Virus record (IMG/VR): IMGVR_UViG_3300005563_000060
Coordinates: 1-40,702 of that record
DNA: 40,702 bases
Strand: one strand, 5' to 3'
Origin: a virus
Shown here one piece after another: positions 6,856 through 12,747 of the stretch. Within the stretch, counting starts at the first letter, position 1, and every line of letters begins with the position of its first letter. The notes under the pieces are model-generated. The model did no database searches, was not told the origin of the DNA, and worked only from the letters and a program-made list of their open reading frames with translations. Made by a program: the position numbers and the translations under genes.

Positions 6856-7324
6856 TTTTGAGGAAGTTAGACTTTTCTATTATGTAAGTATCAAGTTCCT
6901 TACCGTTACCCTTATTTTTTAAGTAGAATTCTCTAAGGACTTTTAGGTCAGTTATTTCATCAACTTGCTTCATAAGTTCTGCAACTTTCTTTGATTGTTT
7001 TGATTCGATGAACTCTTCCATTTCCTCACTTGAGGCGATTGCACCGTCTGCACCATATCCAAGGAGTGCTAATGCTCTACCAACTGCAATAGTCTCAATC
7101 TTTTCAAATGCTTTTGCGCCTTTGTTTTCACCCATTGCGTGTCCTGTAGCTTCCGCAGAATCTAGATTGCTCTTATCTTTTAAGATTCGAGCTTTGAACA
7201 TTATTGTTGTTCCAGTAATAGTTGGAGTGGTTTCAATCAATCCGTTAGGATTATTTGTTCTAAACTCTAACATTCTGTCTTTCACCTGCGCGTACTCCTT
7301 TCCTTGTAAATTTATTGTTTTCAT
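6842..7324 (-). CDS. Single-strand annealing protein (ERF/Sak-like)
   Basis: 160 residues. The central FEKIETIAVGRALALLGYG followed by GAIASSEEMEEFIE is the signature of ERF/Sak-type annealing proteins (AET.AIGRAL..LG.G...IAS.EE). The N-terminal half is strand-rich and the C-terminal 45 residues are helical (SKKVAELMKQVDEITDL). It would coat and anneal single-stranded DNA generated by the exonuclease encoded next to it. Shorter than typical ERF (about 200 residues). First recognisable DNA-metabolism gene of the early operon. Confidence 0.75.
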   Translation of the reverse strand: MKTINLQGKEYAQVKDRMLEFRTNNPNGLIETTPTITGTTIMFKARILKDKSNLDSAEATGHAMGENKGAKAFEKIETIAVGRALALLGYGADGAIASSEEMEEFIESKQSKKVAELMKQVDEITDLKVLREFYLKNKGNGKELDTYIIEKSNFLKNANS

Positions 7325-7355
7325 ATTGGTTAAACTCTTCCGAGTTGCTTAGTTA

Positions 7356-7577
7356 TTAACTTTGGTGACAAGTCTGCATGTCGTATGCGTCACTTTCTTC
7401 TGTCTCTTCTGCTGTTTTGCAGTCGTAGCAGTCACAGCCTGTAGCGTGTACTTCTGGGTTAATTGTCTTGTGGCACGCCTTACATTCGCCCCAAATAATC
7501 ATGTCGAAGATGTGGTTTTTGTTAGAACATCTTTTCCAATCAACTGGCCTAACGTTTATTGGTTTGCTTCTGATCAT
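7356..7577 (-). CDS. Cysteine-rich small protein
   Basis: 73 residues with seven cysteines. CKACHKTI (residues about 32-39) and CDCYDCKTA (about 48-56) look like two zinc knuckles forming one ribbon; the C-terminus is acidic (EETEESDAY). Begins MIRSKPINVRPVDWKRCSNK. Located between a 48-residue membrane peptide gene and the annealing-protein gene. Possibly a transcription or host-takeover factor; no family named. Confidence 0.55.
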   Translation of the reverse strand: MIRSKPINVRPVDWKRCSNKNHIFDMIIWGECKACHKTINPEVHATGCDCYDCKTAEETEESDAYDMQTCHQS

Positions 7578-7578
7578 G

Positions 7579-7725
7579 TTATTTCAAGCTAAAGAGTGCT
7601 AGTAATATCGAGCTTCCCATACACGCTAGATACAACCCAAAGGCTGAAATGATAGCGAGTCCTACTCGTTCTTGATTTGTTAGGGTAATACCTAATCTGC
7701 CCCTCTTTGTTTGAAGGTCAATCAT
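7579..7725 (-). CDS. Small one-pass membrane protein, 48 aa
   Basis: ATG at 7725, TAA at 7579-7581. A basic N-terminus (MIDLQTKRGRLGITLTNQER) is followed by a long hydrophobic segment (VGLAIISAFGLYLACMGSSI, then LLALFSLK). The stop is one base from the next start. This is the first gene after the long structured leader, so it may be the first translated product of the early operon. Function unknown. Confidence 0.55.
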   Translation of the reverse strand: MIDLQTKRGRLGITLTNQERVGLAIISAFGLYLACMGSSILLALFSLK

Positions 7726-7745
7726 AATTTTTTGTAATTAAACCC

Positions 7746-7795
7746 TTACATGTGCCCTCTCCCAAGTGAGAAAGAGGACATGTAAAGGCACTTGG
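7746..7795 (-). ncRNA. Competing-hairpin switch in early leader
   Basis: Two overlapping inverted repeats: a 13-bp stem (7746-7753 plus 7756-7760 with 7773-7785, two-base bulge at 7754-7755) and a 7-bp stem CCAAGTG/CACTTGG (7762-7768 with 7789-7795). One arm of the second lies in the loop of the first, so both cannot form as simple hairpins. It lies 20 bases before the first early gene. It looks like an attenuator, antiterminator or translation switch; the alternative is a dyad-rich DNA site. Confidence 0.5.
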
Positions 7796-7814
7796 TAATT
7801 TTGCTGTTCAACAC

Positions 7815-7980
7815 AGCTTAGGAAACTCCAATCATTAAACTTTCTGGTGACAACGAGTCTTTAACTTTTGTGTGTGCGTTTGCTACGCTTTGTATCAAAT
7901 TGGTTTGAAAATAAGACCGAGAAACGAACACGGCTAAGAACAAATTGTTCCACCCATTTAACCCTGGAATTTCCTAAGCT
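7815..7980 (-). ncRNA. Leader domain closed by a long-range 11-bp helix
   Basis: AGCTTAGGAAA at 7815-7825 is the exact reverse complement of TTTCCTAAGCT at 7970-7980, 144 bases away. Smaller hairpins sit inside (GCGT/ACGC at 7876-7888, CAAA/TTTG at 7896-7907, palindrome GAACAAATTGTTC near 7938-7950) and outside (GCTGT/ACAGC 7803-7817; ACAAG/CTTGT 7985-7997; CCTC/GAGG 8008-8020; CACTG/CAGTG 8080-8096). No open frame of note. The whole 7726-8170 stretch is probably the structured 5' leader or a separate noncoding RNA, and may also contain the early promoter or origin. Orientation inferred from flanking genes. Confidence 0.4.
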
Positions 7981-8177
7981 ATGAACAAGCGTCTTGTCTG
8001 TGTATCGCCTCCGACCGAGGTAGTTTCTCTCAAAATGCAAATGAAAAAATCTTTGACTAATTAGTATTAACCAAGGTACTCACTGTCTCTAGCAGTGTAT
8101 GTTGTGGGTCAGGGGCGAAACACAAACAAGCGTGGTAGCTTCACAGGGTTATATATTCATCGGAGAACATATAAACG

Positions 8178-8199
8178 AAAAACCACCCGAAGGTGGTTT
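8178..8199 (-). terminator. Rho-independent terminator with UUCG loop
   Basis: On the minus strand: ACCACC-TTCG-GGTGGT followed by TTTT. The UUCG tetraloop and T-run make it a strong intrinsic terminator for transcription coming from the integrase/HTH-HNH side through the tRNA-like site. It isolates that unit from the early operon. As it follows the tRNA 3' end, it could serve the reconstituted host tRNA after integration. Confidence 0.8.
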
Positions 8200-8208
8200 C
8201 ATAATCTG

Positions 8209-8250
8209 TGGACCCTAGCGGATTCGAACCGCTGACCTCCTCAGTGCAAA
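8209..8250 (-). other. Candidate attP: 3' half of tRNA-Ala(UGC)
   Basis: Read on the minus strand, this is an anticodon loop TTTGCAC, 3' anticodon stem TGAGG, variable loop AGGTC, perfect T arm (AGCGG, loop TTCGAAT, CCGCT), acceptor AGGGTCC and discriminator A. Anticodon TGC with T at position 70 (pairing G3, the alanine identity base pair) points to tRNA-Ala. Upstream bases do not complete the anticodon stem, although GGACCCT at 8277-8283 mimics the acceptor 5' strand and GTCA/TGAC mimics a D stem. A tRNA 3' half near an integrase gene is the classic phage attachment core. Confidence 0.65.
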
Positions 8251-8361
8251 ATAGTGTCACTACCTTGCTCTGACGGAGGGTCCATTTTTTATGAAAATTA
8301 CCTTCTCGCTTGCTTGTTATTCAGTTGTCAATTTTCGTGTCCGTCTATCGGATATGTTTTA

Positions 8362-8389
8362 ACTATACACCCAGCTTTACTTTTGTAAA
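8362..8389 (-). promoter_or_regulatory. Promoter with palindromic operator
   Basis: Minus strand: -35 TTTACA (complement of 8384-8389), 16-bp spacer, -10 TATAGT (complement of 8362-8367). The -35 is inside the palindrome CTTTAC-TTTT-GTAAAG (8375-8390), the same dyad found twice at the promoter of the HTH-HNH gene. It overlaps that gene's stop codon. Transcription from here would run through the attP/tRNA-like site to the terminator at 8178-8199. Confidence 0.5.
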
Positions 8390-8835
8390 GTGCCACCTGT
8401 GGATAACGAATTTCTCCTAATTCTAGCTGTCAAATGGTCAATCTTTTTATGACATGAACGGCACAGTGTCATCAAATTATGCGGTGAGTTATCTTTAGGA
8501 TCTCCTATGTGATGAATATGCAGTAGCCCCGTATCTTCAAATAGTCTTAGGCAAATCTTGCAAGTATTGTTATCCCTTTTCTTGATTTCGTTTTTTTCGA
8601 TCTGAGTCAGCTTACTTAACCCATATCTATACCACTGATAAATACTAGCTTTTGTTACATTAAAAATCTTTCCTATTTCTTCATAAGTCATTCTCTTACT
8701 AATACAATATTCAATAAATTCATACCTCTTTTTTTCATATTTGGCATTAACTTTTGCGAATTCATCGAGTTTATCAGTTGTGAATCTACTCCAGTTTGGC
8801 GTTCTTGGCTTTCTTACTTTTATTATTTCAGTCAT
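8377..8835 (-). CDS. HTH-HNH protein (regulator or nuclease)
   Basis: 152 residues in two parts. Residues about 30-75 form a helix-turn-helix of the sigma-70 region 4/homeodomain-like type (RMTYEEIGKIFNVTKASIYQ). Residues about 88-135 form an HNH nuclease: CKIC knuckle, LLHIHHIGDPKDNSPHN with catalytic histidines, LCRSCHKKI second knuckle. The gene lies between integrase and attP, and matching operator dyads sit at both its ends, so it may autoregulate; equally it may be an HNH enzyme that uses the HTH to find a DNA target. No other repressor candidate is visible in the window. Confidence 0.75.
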   Translation of the reverse strand: MTEIIKVRKPRTPNWSRFTTDKLDEFAKVNAKYEKKRYEFIEYCISKRMTYEEIGKIFNVTKASIYQWYRYGLSKLTQIEKNEIKKRDNNTCKICLRLFEDTGLLHIHHIGDPKDNSPHNLMTLCRSCHKKIDHLTARIRRNSLSTGGTLQK

Positions 8836-8870
8836 TTACAAAAGTATAGCAGAATATTTACAAAAGTAAA
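8835..8870 (-). promoter_or_regulatory. Promoter with two operator copies
   Basis: TTTACAAAAGTATA (8835-8848) and TTTACAAAAGTAAA (8857-8870) are near-identical dyads spaced 22 bp apart, two helical turns. On the minus strand they cover a promoter: -35 TTTACT, 16-bp spacer, -10 TATACT, placed just before the ATG of the HTH-HNH gene. The first dyad overlaps the -10 and start codon, the second the -35. This is the geometry of an autoregulated repressor operator. Confidence 0.6.
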
Positions 8871-9782
8871 TTACAACTCACCTATTACTTTCTTATGGAT
8901 GGGTTGCAATCTTTCTAGGTCAACTTCGTAGTAATGCTCAAGTGTTGTACGCAAACTTGCATGCCCAGCCATTACCTGTACTTCTTTAGGGTCAACCTTT
9001 GCCCTAAATAATGTAGTAACGAATGTCTTTCTAAATATGTGATGTGATAAATGCTTTCTTAATTTAAGTCTCTTTTTTAGTGACTTTAAACTGCTTTGCG
9101 CTGTTGCGTATGAAAGTCGCTTACCTGTATTAGAAACAAACAACGCAGGGTTTCCGTCCTTTCTTGTCTCAAGGTATTTTTGAATAGCTTTTTCAGCACC
9201 ATAAAAGTAAACCGTTCGCCATTTTCTGGTCTTCTCATTTAAAATTTTAAGAGAACTTTCTTTCCAATTTAGGTCTTGGATATTTACCGCCAATGCCTCT
9301 GACAATCTCACCCCTGTATGCAAAAGAAACTCAAAGAAACATAAGGTGCGAGCATATGATATTTTATTAGCTTCATAACAGCCTTGACCTGCATATTTAC
9401 TAAACTTAGGGGGGTTACTTAAATGACTTCTAATTACAGCGATCTCATCTTTATCAAGAGCCTCCACTGGCTTAACTCTAAAATACTGCGCGCCTTTCAT
9501 TTCATCTAGGTGAAACGTGCTTCTATATCCGCAGTCTCTAGCATACGCCAGAAGGCACCTAAGGCTCACCATAGAACGCTGTGGGACACTTGCACCCATT
9601 GGGGTAGCTTTCTCTAATACCAGACTTCTATGGATGGGTAAAAGGTCCTTAATATCAAAGTCCCCTAATACAGGTAAAACAACCCTTGTAAGGAGGTTTC
9701 TATGGGATTCGACTGTGTTAGGTCTAAGCCCTATTCGTATGCAGTTTTGTATAAAGCTTGGGATTAATTCTTTAATTTTCAT
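8871..9782 (-). CDS. int: Tyrosine-family integrase
   Basis: 303 residues from the ATG at 9782 (an in-frame TTG nine bases earlier is less likely). SAM-like N-terminal DNA-binding domain (about 1-95, NTVESHRNLLTRVVLPVLGD). Catalytic domain with all expected residues: Arg159 (HTGVRLSEAL), Lys184, His248 and Arg251 (HHIFRKTF), His274 (MAGHAS) and Tyr284 or 285 (LEHYYEVD). It should recombine the phage attP with a host tRNA-Ala gene. It is followed on the same strand by the HTH-HNH gene and attP. Its presence makes a temperate life cycle likely. Confidence 0.93.
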   Translation of the reverse strand: MKIKELIPSFIQNCIRIGLRPNTVESHRNLLTRVVLPVLGDFDIKDLLPIHRSLVLEKATPMGASVPQRSMVSLRCLLAYARDCGYRSTFHLDEMKGAQYFRVKPVEALDKDEIAVIRSHLSNPPKFSKYAGQGCYEANKISYARTLCFFEFLLHTGVRLSEALAVNIQDLNWKESSLKILNEKTRKWRTVYFYGAEKAIQKYLETRKDGNPALFVSNTGKRLSYATAQSSLKSLKKRLKLRKHLSHHIFRKTFVTTLFRAKVDPKEVQVMAGHASLRTTLEHYYEVDLERLQPIHKKVIGEL

Positions 9783-9791
9783 GAAAATCAA

Positions 9792-10101
9792 AAAGGTACT
9801 TCACATGAAATGAAGAGTTGCTCCCTGTAAAGCTTAATTAGTTTGTTAAATGGACATTACAAAAGCACCGTGTCCGACCACGATGGTTATGTACGTACTA
9901 TATTAGGGGTATGCCGTGAGGCATTAACTAACCGAAGGATTACCACAATGATGTTAGAATGTCAAACTGATTGTCAGAATGTTGATATTTTATCTTAATA
10001 AAAATTTAATACTAATTTTTTGTTGATATCTTGTGGATAGGTGTAATAGGGTTCACTTATAAAACTATTTACTTTCTTAATAAAGGAGGTAGTGTATATT
10101 A
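9792..10101. promoter_or_regulatory. Divergent control region between int and the FkbM gene
   Basis: 310 bases without a credible gene. It holds hairpin ATGCC-GTGA-GGCAT (9911-9924), palindrome GTACGTAC (about 9892-9899), repeats of AGAATGT, and an operator-like TTACAAAAG (about 9857-9865). For the plus-strand gene, TTGTTG and TAATAG spaced by 18 bp near 10020-10050 could be a promoter, and AAAGGAGG at 10082-10089 is a strong ribosome-binding site. The integrase promoter should lie here on the minus strand; TTGTAA-N16-TAATTA is a weak candidate. Confidence 0.4.
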
Positions 10102-10737
10102 ATGCGAACCAAATACTATCTTGGGAGATTGAATGTCCTACTTAGAGGACTCAAAAAGAAAGAAACTAATTCGATGATAAATGAGGACAATATCATTGAT
10201 TGGCTATTGGGTTACAAGGATAAAGGAACTTATATTGATATAGGTGCTTTTCACCCTAAGACACTAAGTAATACTAGGCTGTTTTATGACAGAGGTTGGA
10301 GTGGTGCGACTATCGAACCAAACACTGACAGGGTTGAACTATTTAAACAAGAACGACCACGAGACACCCACTTTAATGAAGCTATTGGACTAGGAACTAA
10401 AATCTATTACAAACAAGACCCTATGGACGGTGCTGGAAATACATTCAACCAAGAATGGGCTAATAAGAATGGGTTGATAAATAAGGAGGAAATTAAACTA
10501 ACTCCCCTTTCAAGTATATTTGAGAAAATGGGGCTGAATCATGTTGATTTTATATCAATAGACGTAGAGGGGTTTGAAAAAGAAGTTATCGAAAGTAATG
10601 ACTGGGATAAGTATGGTGCTACTGTCGTATGTGTAGAGGGTGATAATAGCGATCTGACTAAATACGGGTATAAAAAGGTTTTCTTTGACGGGGCTAATTC
10701 TTATTACAAAAATCAAAACACCACTCATAAGGAGTGA
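10102..10737 (+). CDS. FkbM-family methyltransferase
   Basis: 211 residues on the strand opposite to most genes. DIGAFHP (residues 46-52) is the SAM-binding motif, followed by GATIEPN (68-74) and FISIDVEGFEKEV in the second half, the FkbM signature. Such enzymes O-methylate sugars and are common in surface-glycan gene sets. An excellent Shine-Dalgarno (AAAGGAGG) precedes the ATG, unlike most late genes here, and two terminators follow it. Position and orientation suggest a moron expressed in the lysogen, perhaps altering the host surface to block other phages. It could also act with the glycosyltransferase island. Confidence 0.85.
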   Translation: MRTKYYLGRLNVLLRGLKKKETNSMINEDNIIDWLLGYKDKGTYIDIGAFHPKTLSNTRLFYDRGWSGATIEPNTDRVELFKQERPRDTHFNEAIGLGTKIYYKQDPMDGAGNTFNQEWANKNGLINKEEIKLTPLSSIFEKMGLNHVDFISIDVEGFEKEVIESNDWDKYGATVVCVEGDNSDLTKYGYKKVFFDGANSYYKNQNTTHKE

Positions 10738-10793
10738 TGCTTGATTGGCTCCGTCCTTTTCCACTACGTCTAGTGGTGAATTAAGTATAAGAT

Positions 10794-10819
10794 AACTCCC
10801 CTATATTTCAAGGGGAGTT
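10794..10819 (+). terminator. Strong hairpin after the FkbM gene
   Basis: AACTCCCCT-N8-AGGGGAGTT, a perfect 9-bp stem. The bases before and after give only a short T-run (GAGTTTGG), so termination may be partial and may work in both directions. A smaller hairpin, CCACTA-CGTC-TAGTGG, lies at 10761-10776. Confidence 0.55.
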
Positions 10820-10869
10820 TGGCCTAAGGTGCGACTCGTCGGCCTACTGCAAATTTATTGTTCGCACAG

Positions 10870-10900
10870 AACAGCGGGTTAGGCTGTTAAGAATTTTTTT
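10870..10900 (+). terminator. Intrinsic terminator with competing upstream stem
   Basis: AACAGC-GGGTTAG-GCTGTT followed by AAGAATTTTTTT (plus strand). The loop and first bases of the 3' arm (TTAGGC, 10879-10884) can also pair with GCCTAA at 10822-10827, enclosing a second stem GTGCGA/TCGCAC (10829-10834 with 10862-10867). The two folds exclude one another, as in an attenuator. It probably insulates the plus-strand cargo gene from the convergent late operon. Confidence 0.55.
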
Positions 10901-11310
10901 CACCTCCTTTGGCGACGGACTGGTTTACGTTTCCTATTAAGTAAGACGTGGTAACGTCTCATTGCTTTGGGATAGACCGTTTCGATATTATCTCCTTTCT
11001 CGTTTTGATTCGGCTTATCGTGTGTATGGCCATTGCGAGGCCATGTTCTTCCAAACAAGATGCCACTTGTAGGACTTCCGTTGGTTCAAGACCCATTAAG
11101 AGGACTTGAAAACAATGTCTACGCATTAAGCGATGTGCGTGGATACTCATAGAAATATCCTGAACTCAGTTCCCTCCAATACGTCCATTTCCGAAAAAAT
11201 GGCGCATAGGCGAACAGTAGTAGTTGGTGGTGGTTGTACTGCATAAAGAACTATCTAGCTTTCTAATTCGCTAGCCCAAGAGCGTGCAAGCATGCTCAAG
11301 GGTCAGAAAA
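10901..11310. other. 410-bp region without a recognisable gene
   Basis: No supported gene. It has a series of small dyads: AGACGT-GGTA-ACGTCT (about 10942-10957), ATGGCC-N7-GGCCAT (about 11027-11045), ACAAG-N6-CTTGT, TTCAAG-N14-CTTGAA, ACGCA...TGCGT, CTAGC-N10-GCTAG and CCC-AA-GAGCGTG-CAAG-CATGCTC-AA-GGG (11278-11302). Two minus-strand frames of 63 and 41 codons (10959-11150 and 11119-11244) overlap these and have no recognisable family. Most likely the 3' end of the late transcript plus a structured RNA or intergenic spacer. Confidence 0.35.
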
Positions 11311-11526
11311 CTATTCTGTCCAACTCGCCCACTTTTCCGCTGCGAGGATTACACCAGAGATGAATCCAATGAATCCAGAAAGCGCAAGAAGTGAAAGAGC
11401 TGTAGGCAAATCCGCCCATGTATGAATATCTTTTAGAATCACTGATGAAGCGGTAATAGTTGCAAGACTTCCTGCAATACCACCTTTCAAGAATCTGATT
11501 AGAATTGATTTAATTTTGTCTGTCAT
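11311..11526 (-). CDS. Putative holin
   Basis: 71 residues with a short basic N-terminus (MTDKIKSILIRFLKGG) and two hydrophobic helices (about 14-34, GGIAGSLATITASSVILK; about 43-63, ALSLLALSGFIGFISGVIL) separated by a short polar loop, ending charged (AAEKWASWTE). Size, two-helix topology and position right after the endolysin gene fit a small holin that times lysis by opening the membrane. No family signature recognised. Confidence 0.65.
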   Translation of the reverse strand: MTDKIKSILIRFLKGGIAGSLATITASSVILKDIHTWADLPTALSLLALSGFIGFISGVILAAEKWASWTE

Positions 11527-11557
11527 TTGAAATATGTTATTTTTCTTCTATTAATTT

Positions 11558-12214
11558 TTACTGGTAACGTTTGCCTGCGAAACCAGGAACGTATTGCCAC
11601 TTTCCATCTTTCCATTCCACCCCAGCCGCATTTAATCCAACTAAGAATTTTTGATACCATGTTAATTGTGGTTTAGGTGCCGCTAGGTCTGGTAAGAGAC
11701 CCGTGTCGAAATATGGCGCTGGGTCAATGGCACCAAAATATCCATTATTCTGTTCGACGTTGTACCAAGAGTTAGAAGACTCACCCTGTGCTACAGGTTT
11801 AAGGCCGAAGTGCAAATGGTCCCCTGTTGAAAGACCTGTGTTATCTGCATAGCCAATAAAGTCTCCCCTCGTAACGTCCTTGCCCCACGGAAAGTCTTGG
11901 ATAGGTGATTTAAATTGAGGTTCCTTAGTTGAATCACAGAGATGCCAATAGATCGTCTTGAAATATGCCTGACCGTCCTGATAGTCGAATGGCTGGTTTG
12001 TTATGAGGACTATTCCATGACCGCCCGCTGAATCAATCTGAAAGTAAGCTCTACCATCATGACACGCGTATACGGGGGTCGCATGAGGGGCGTAGAAATC
12101 AATTCCGTTGTGACCGGGCATGCCTTCTTGCTTGTAAACATTCGTGGCGTTCGCACCAAAATATTGGTTTATCTTGATAGGGATTTTTAATGGTGAAGAT
12201 AGTTGTAATTTCAT
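11558..12214 (-). CDS. M23-family peptidase endolysin
   Basis: 218 residues. LytM/M23 zinc peptidase motifs: GHNGIDF (His35, Asp39), YWHL (His91) and DHLHFG (His133, His135), so the metal site looks complete. No signal peptide, so export probably depends on the neighbouring holin. After about residue 180 a short C-terminal segment (YQKFLVGLNAAGVEWKDGKW) may bind the cell wall or the partner protein. It would cut peptide cross-links in host peptidoglycan. The start overlaps the stop of the membrane-anchored coiled-coil gene by 4 bases. Confidence 0.88.
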   Translation of the reverse strand: MKLQLSSPLKIPIKINQYFGANATNVYKQEGMPGHNGIDFYAPHATPVYACHDGRAYFQIDSAGGHGIVLITNQPFDYQDGQAYFKTIYWHLCDSTKEPQFKSPIQDFPWGKDVTRGDFIGYADNTGLSTGDHLHFGLKPVAQGESSNSWYNVEQNNGYFGAIDPAPYFDTGLLPDLAAPKPQLTWYQKFLVGLNAAGVEWKDGKWQYVPGFAGKRYQ

Positions 12215-12519
12215 TTCCAGAAGTGGTTAATTAAAAGAATGATTATTCCCATGACGGCGACGATCGTGGTATTGATTCCCCATACACGTCCAGACCACGT
12301 GTTCACCCACGTATTCAAGGCCTGGTTATCTTTTTCCAGGGTTTTCAGACGAGTATCAACCTCGTTCTTATTTTCTAAATAGGTAGAAATCGGCACAAAG
12401 TTAGAAGTGATATTCTGCAGGGTCTTACTCATTGTTAATATGTCTCGTCGCATGTACGAGAGGTGTATGGCGACACCTGCGATGTCGGTTGGAGCTTGTA
12501 CGGGTGCTTCGTCTTCCAT
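12211..12519 (-). CDS. Membrane-anchored coiled-coil protein of the lysis cassette
   Basis: 102 residues: acidic N-terminus (MEDEAPVQAPTD), central coiled coil (ENKNEVDTRLKTLEKDNQAL), C-terminal hydrophobic helix (about 80-99, INTTIVAVMGIIILLINHFW). This layout resembles XhlA-like lysis helpers and tail-anchored holin partners. It precedes the endolysin and holin genes with a 4-base overlap to the endolysin. Probably a holin accessory or second holin. AAAGGA lies about 10 bases before the start. Confidence 0.6.
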   Translation of the reverse strand: MEDEAPVQAPTDIAGVAIHLSYMRRDILTMSKTLQNITSNFVPISTYLENKNEVDTRLKTLEKDNQALNTWVNTWSGRVWGINTTIVAVMGIIILLINHFWK

Positions 12520-12567
12520 GTGGATAATCCTTTACTTTTTATTGGTAAACCCAGTTAGAATGGGAGA

Positions 12568-12632
12568 AGTAACTTGCATTGTGAGTTCCCTAGCTGATGG
12601 TTTCTTGCAAGTTACTCGTTGGCTAGGGAACT
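12568..12632 (-). ncRNA. Interleaved 11-bp inverted repeats (pseudoknot or switch)
   Basis: A = AGTAACTTGCA (12568-12578), B = AGTTCCCTAGC (12584-12594), A' = TGCAAGTTACT (12606-12616), B' = GCTAGGGAACT (12622-12632). A pairs perfectly with A' and B with B', in A-B-A'-B' order. Nine bases of B (GAGTTCCCT from 12583) can alternatively pair with AGGGAACTC at 12652-12660. The element fills the 228-bp gap 12520-12747 between the capsid-type/fibre genes and the lysis cassette, and is transcribed with them. No coding frame is convincing in the gap. Confidence 0.65.
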
Positions 12633-12747
12633 TTCTAATTAACGGCCTGACAGGGAACTCCGACTATGTATTTGTTGCTAAGACCTCTAAGTCCTTTGCT
12701 CATACATTTTCGGATTCGAGGAGCTACCTCTATCCACTGTCAAATAA

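Noticed and set aside
8209-8283. A complete phage tRNA gene
   Set aside because: Acceptor, D and T stems can be drawn, but the anticodon stem pairs in at most two or three of five positions for any anticodon choice. The 3' half of a tRNA at an attP explains the sequence better.
8398-8406. Perfect DnaA box TGTGGATAA
   Set aside because: A single copy inside a coding region, with only one imperfect match near 10034; a cluster would be needed to suggest an origin.
10959-11150. 63-codon minus-strand reading frame
   Set aside because: No recognisable family, no ribosome-binding site, and it lies across several hairpins in a noncoding region. Left as unsupported.
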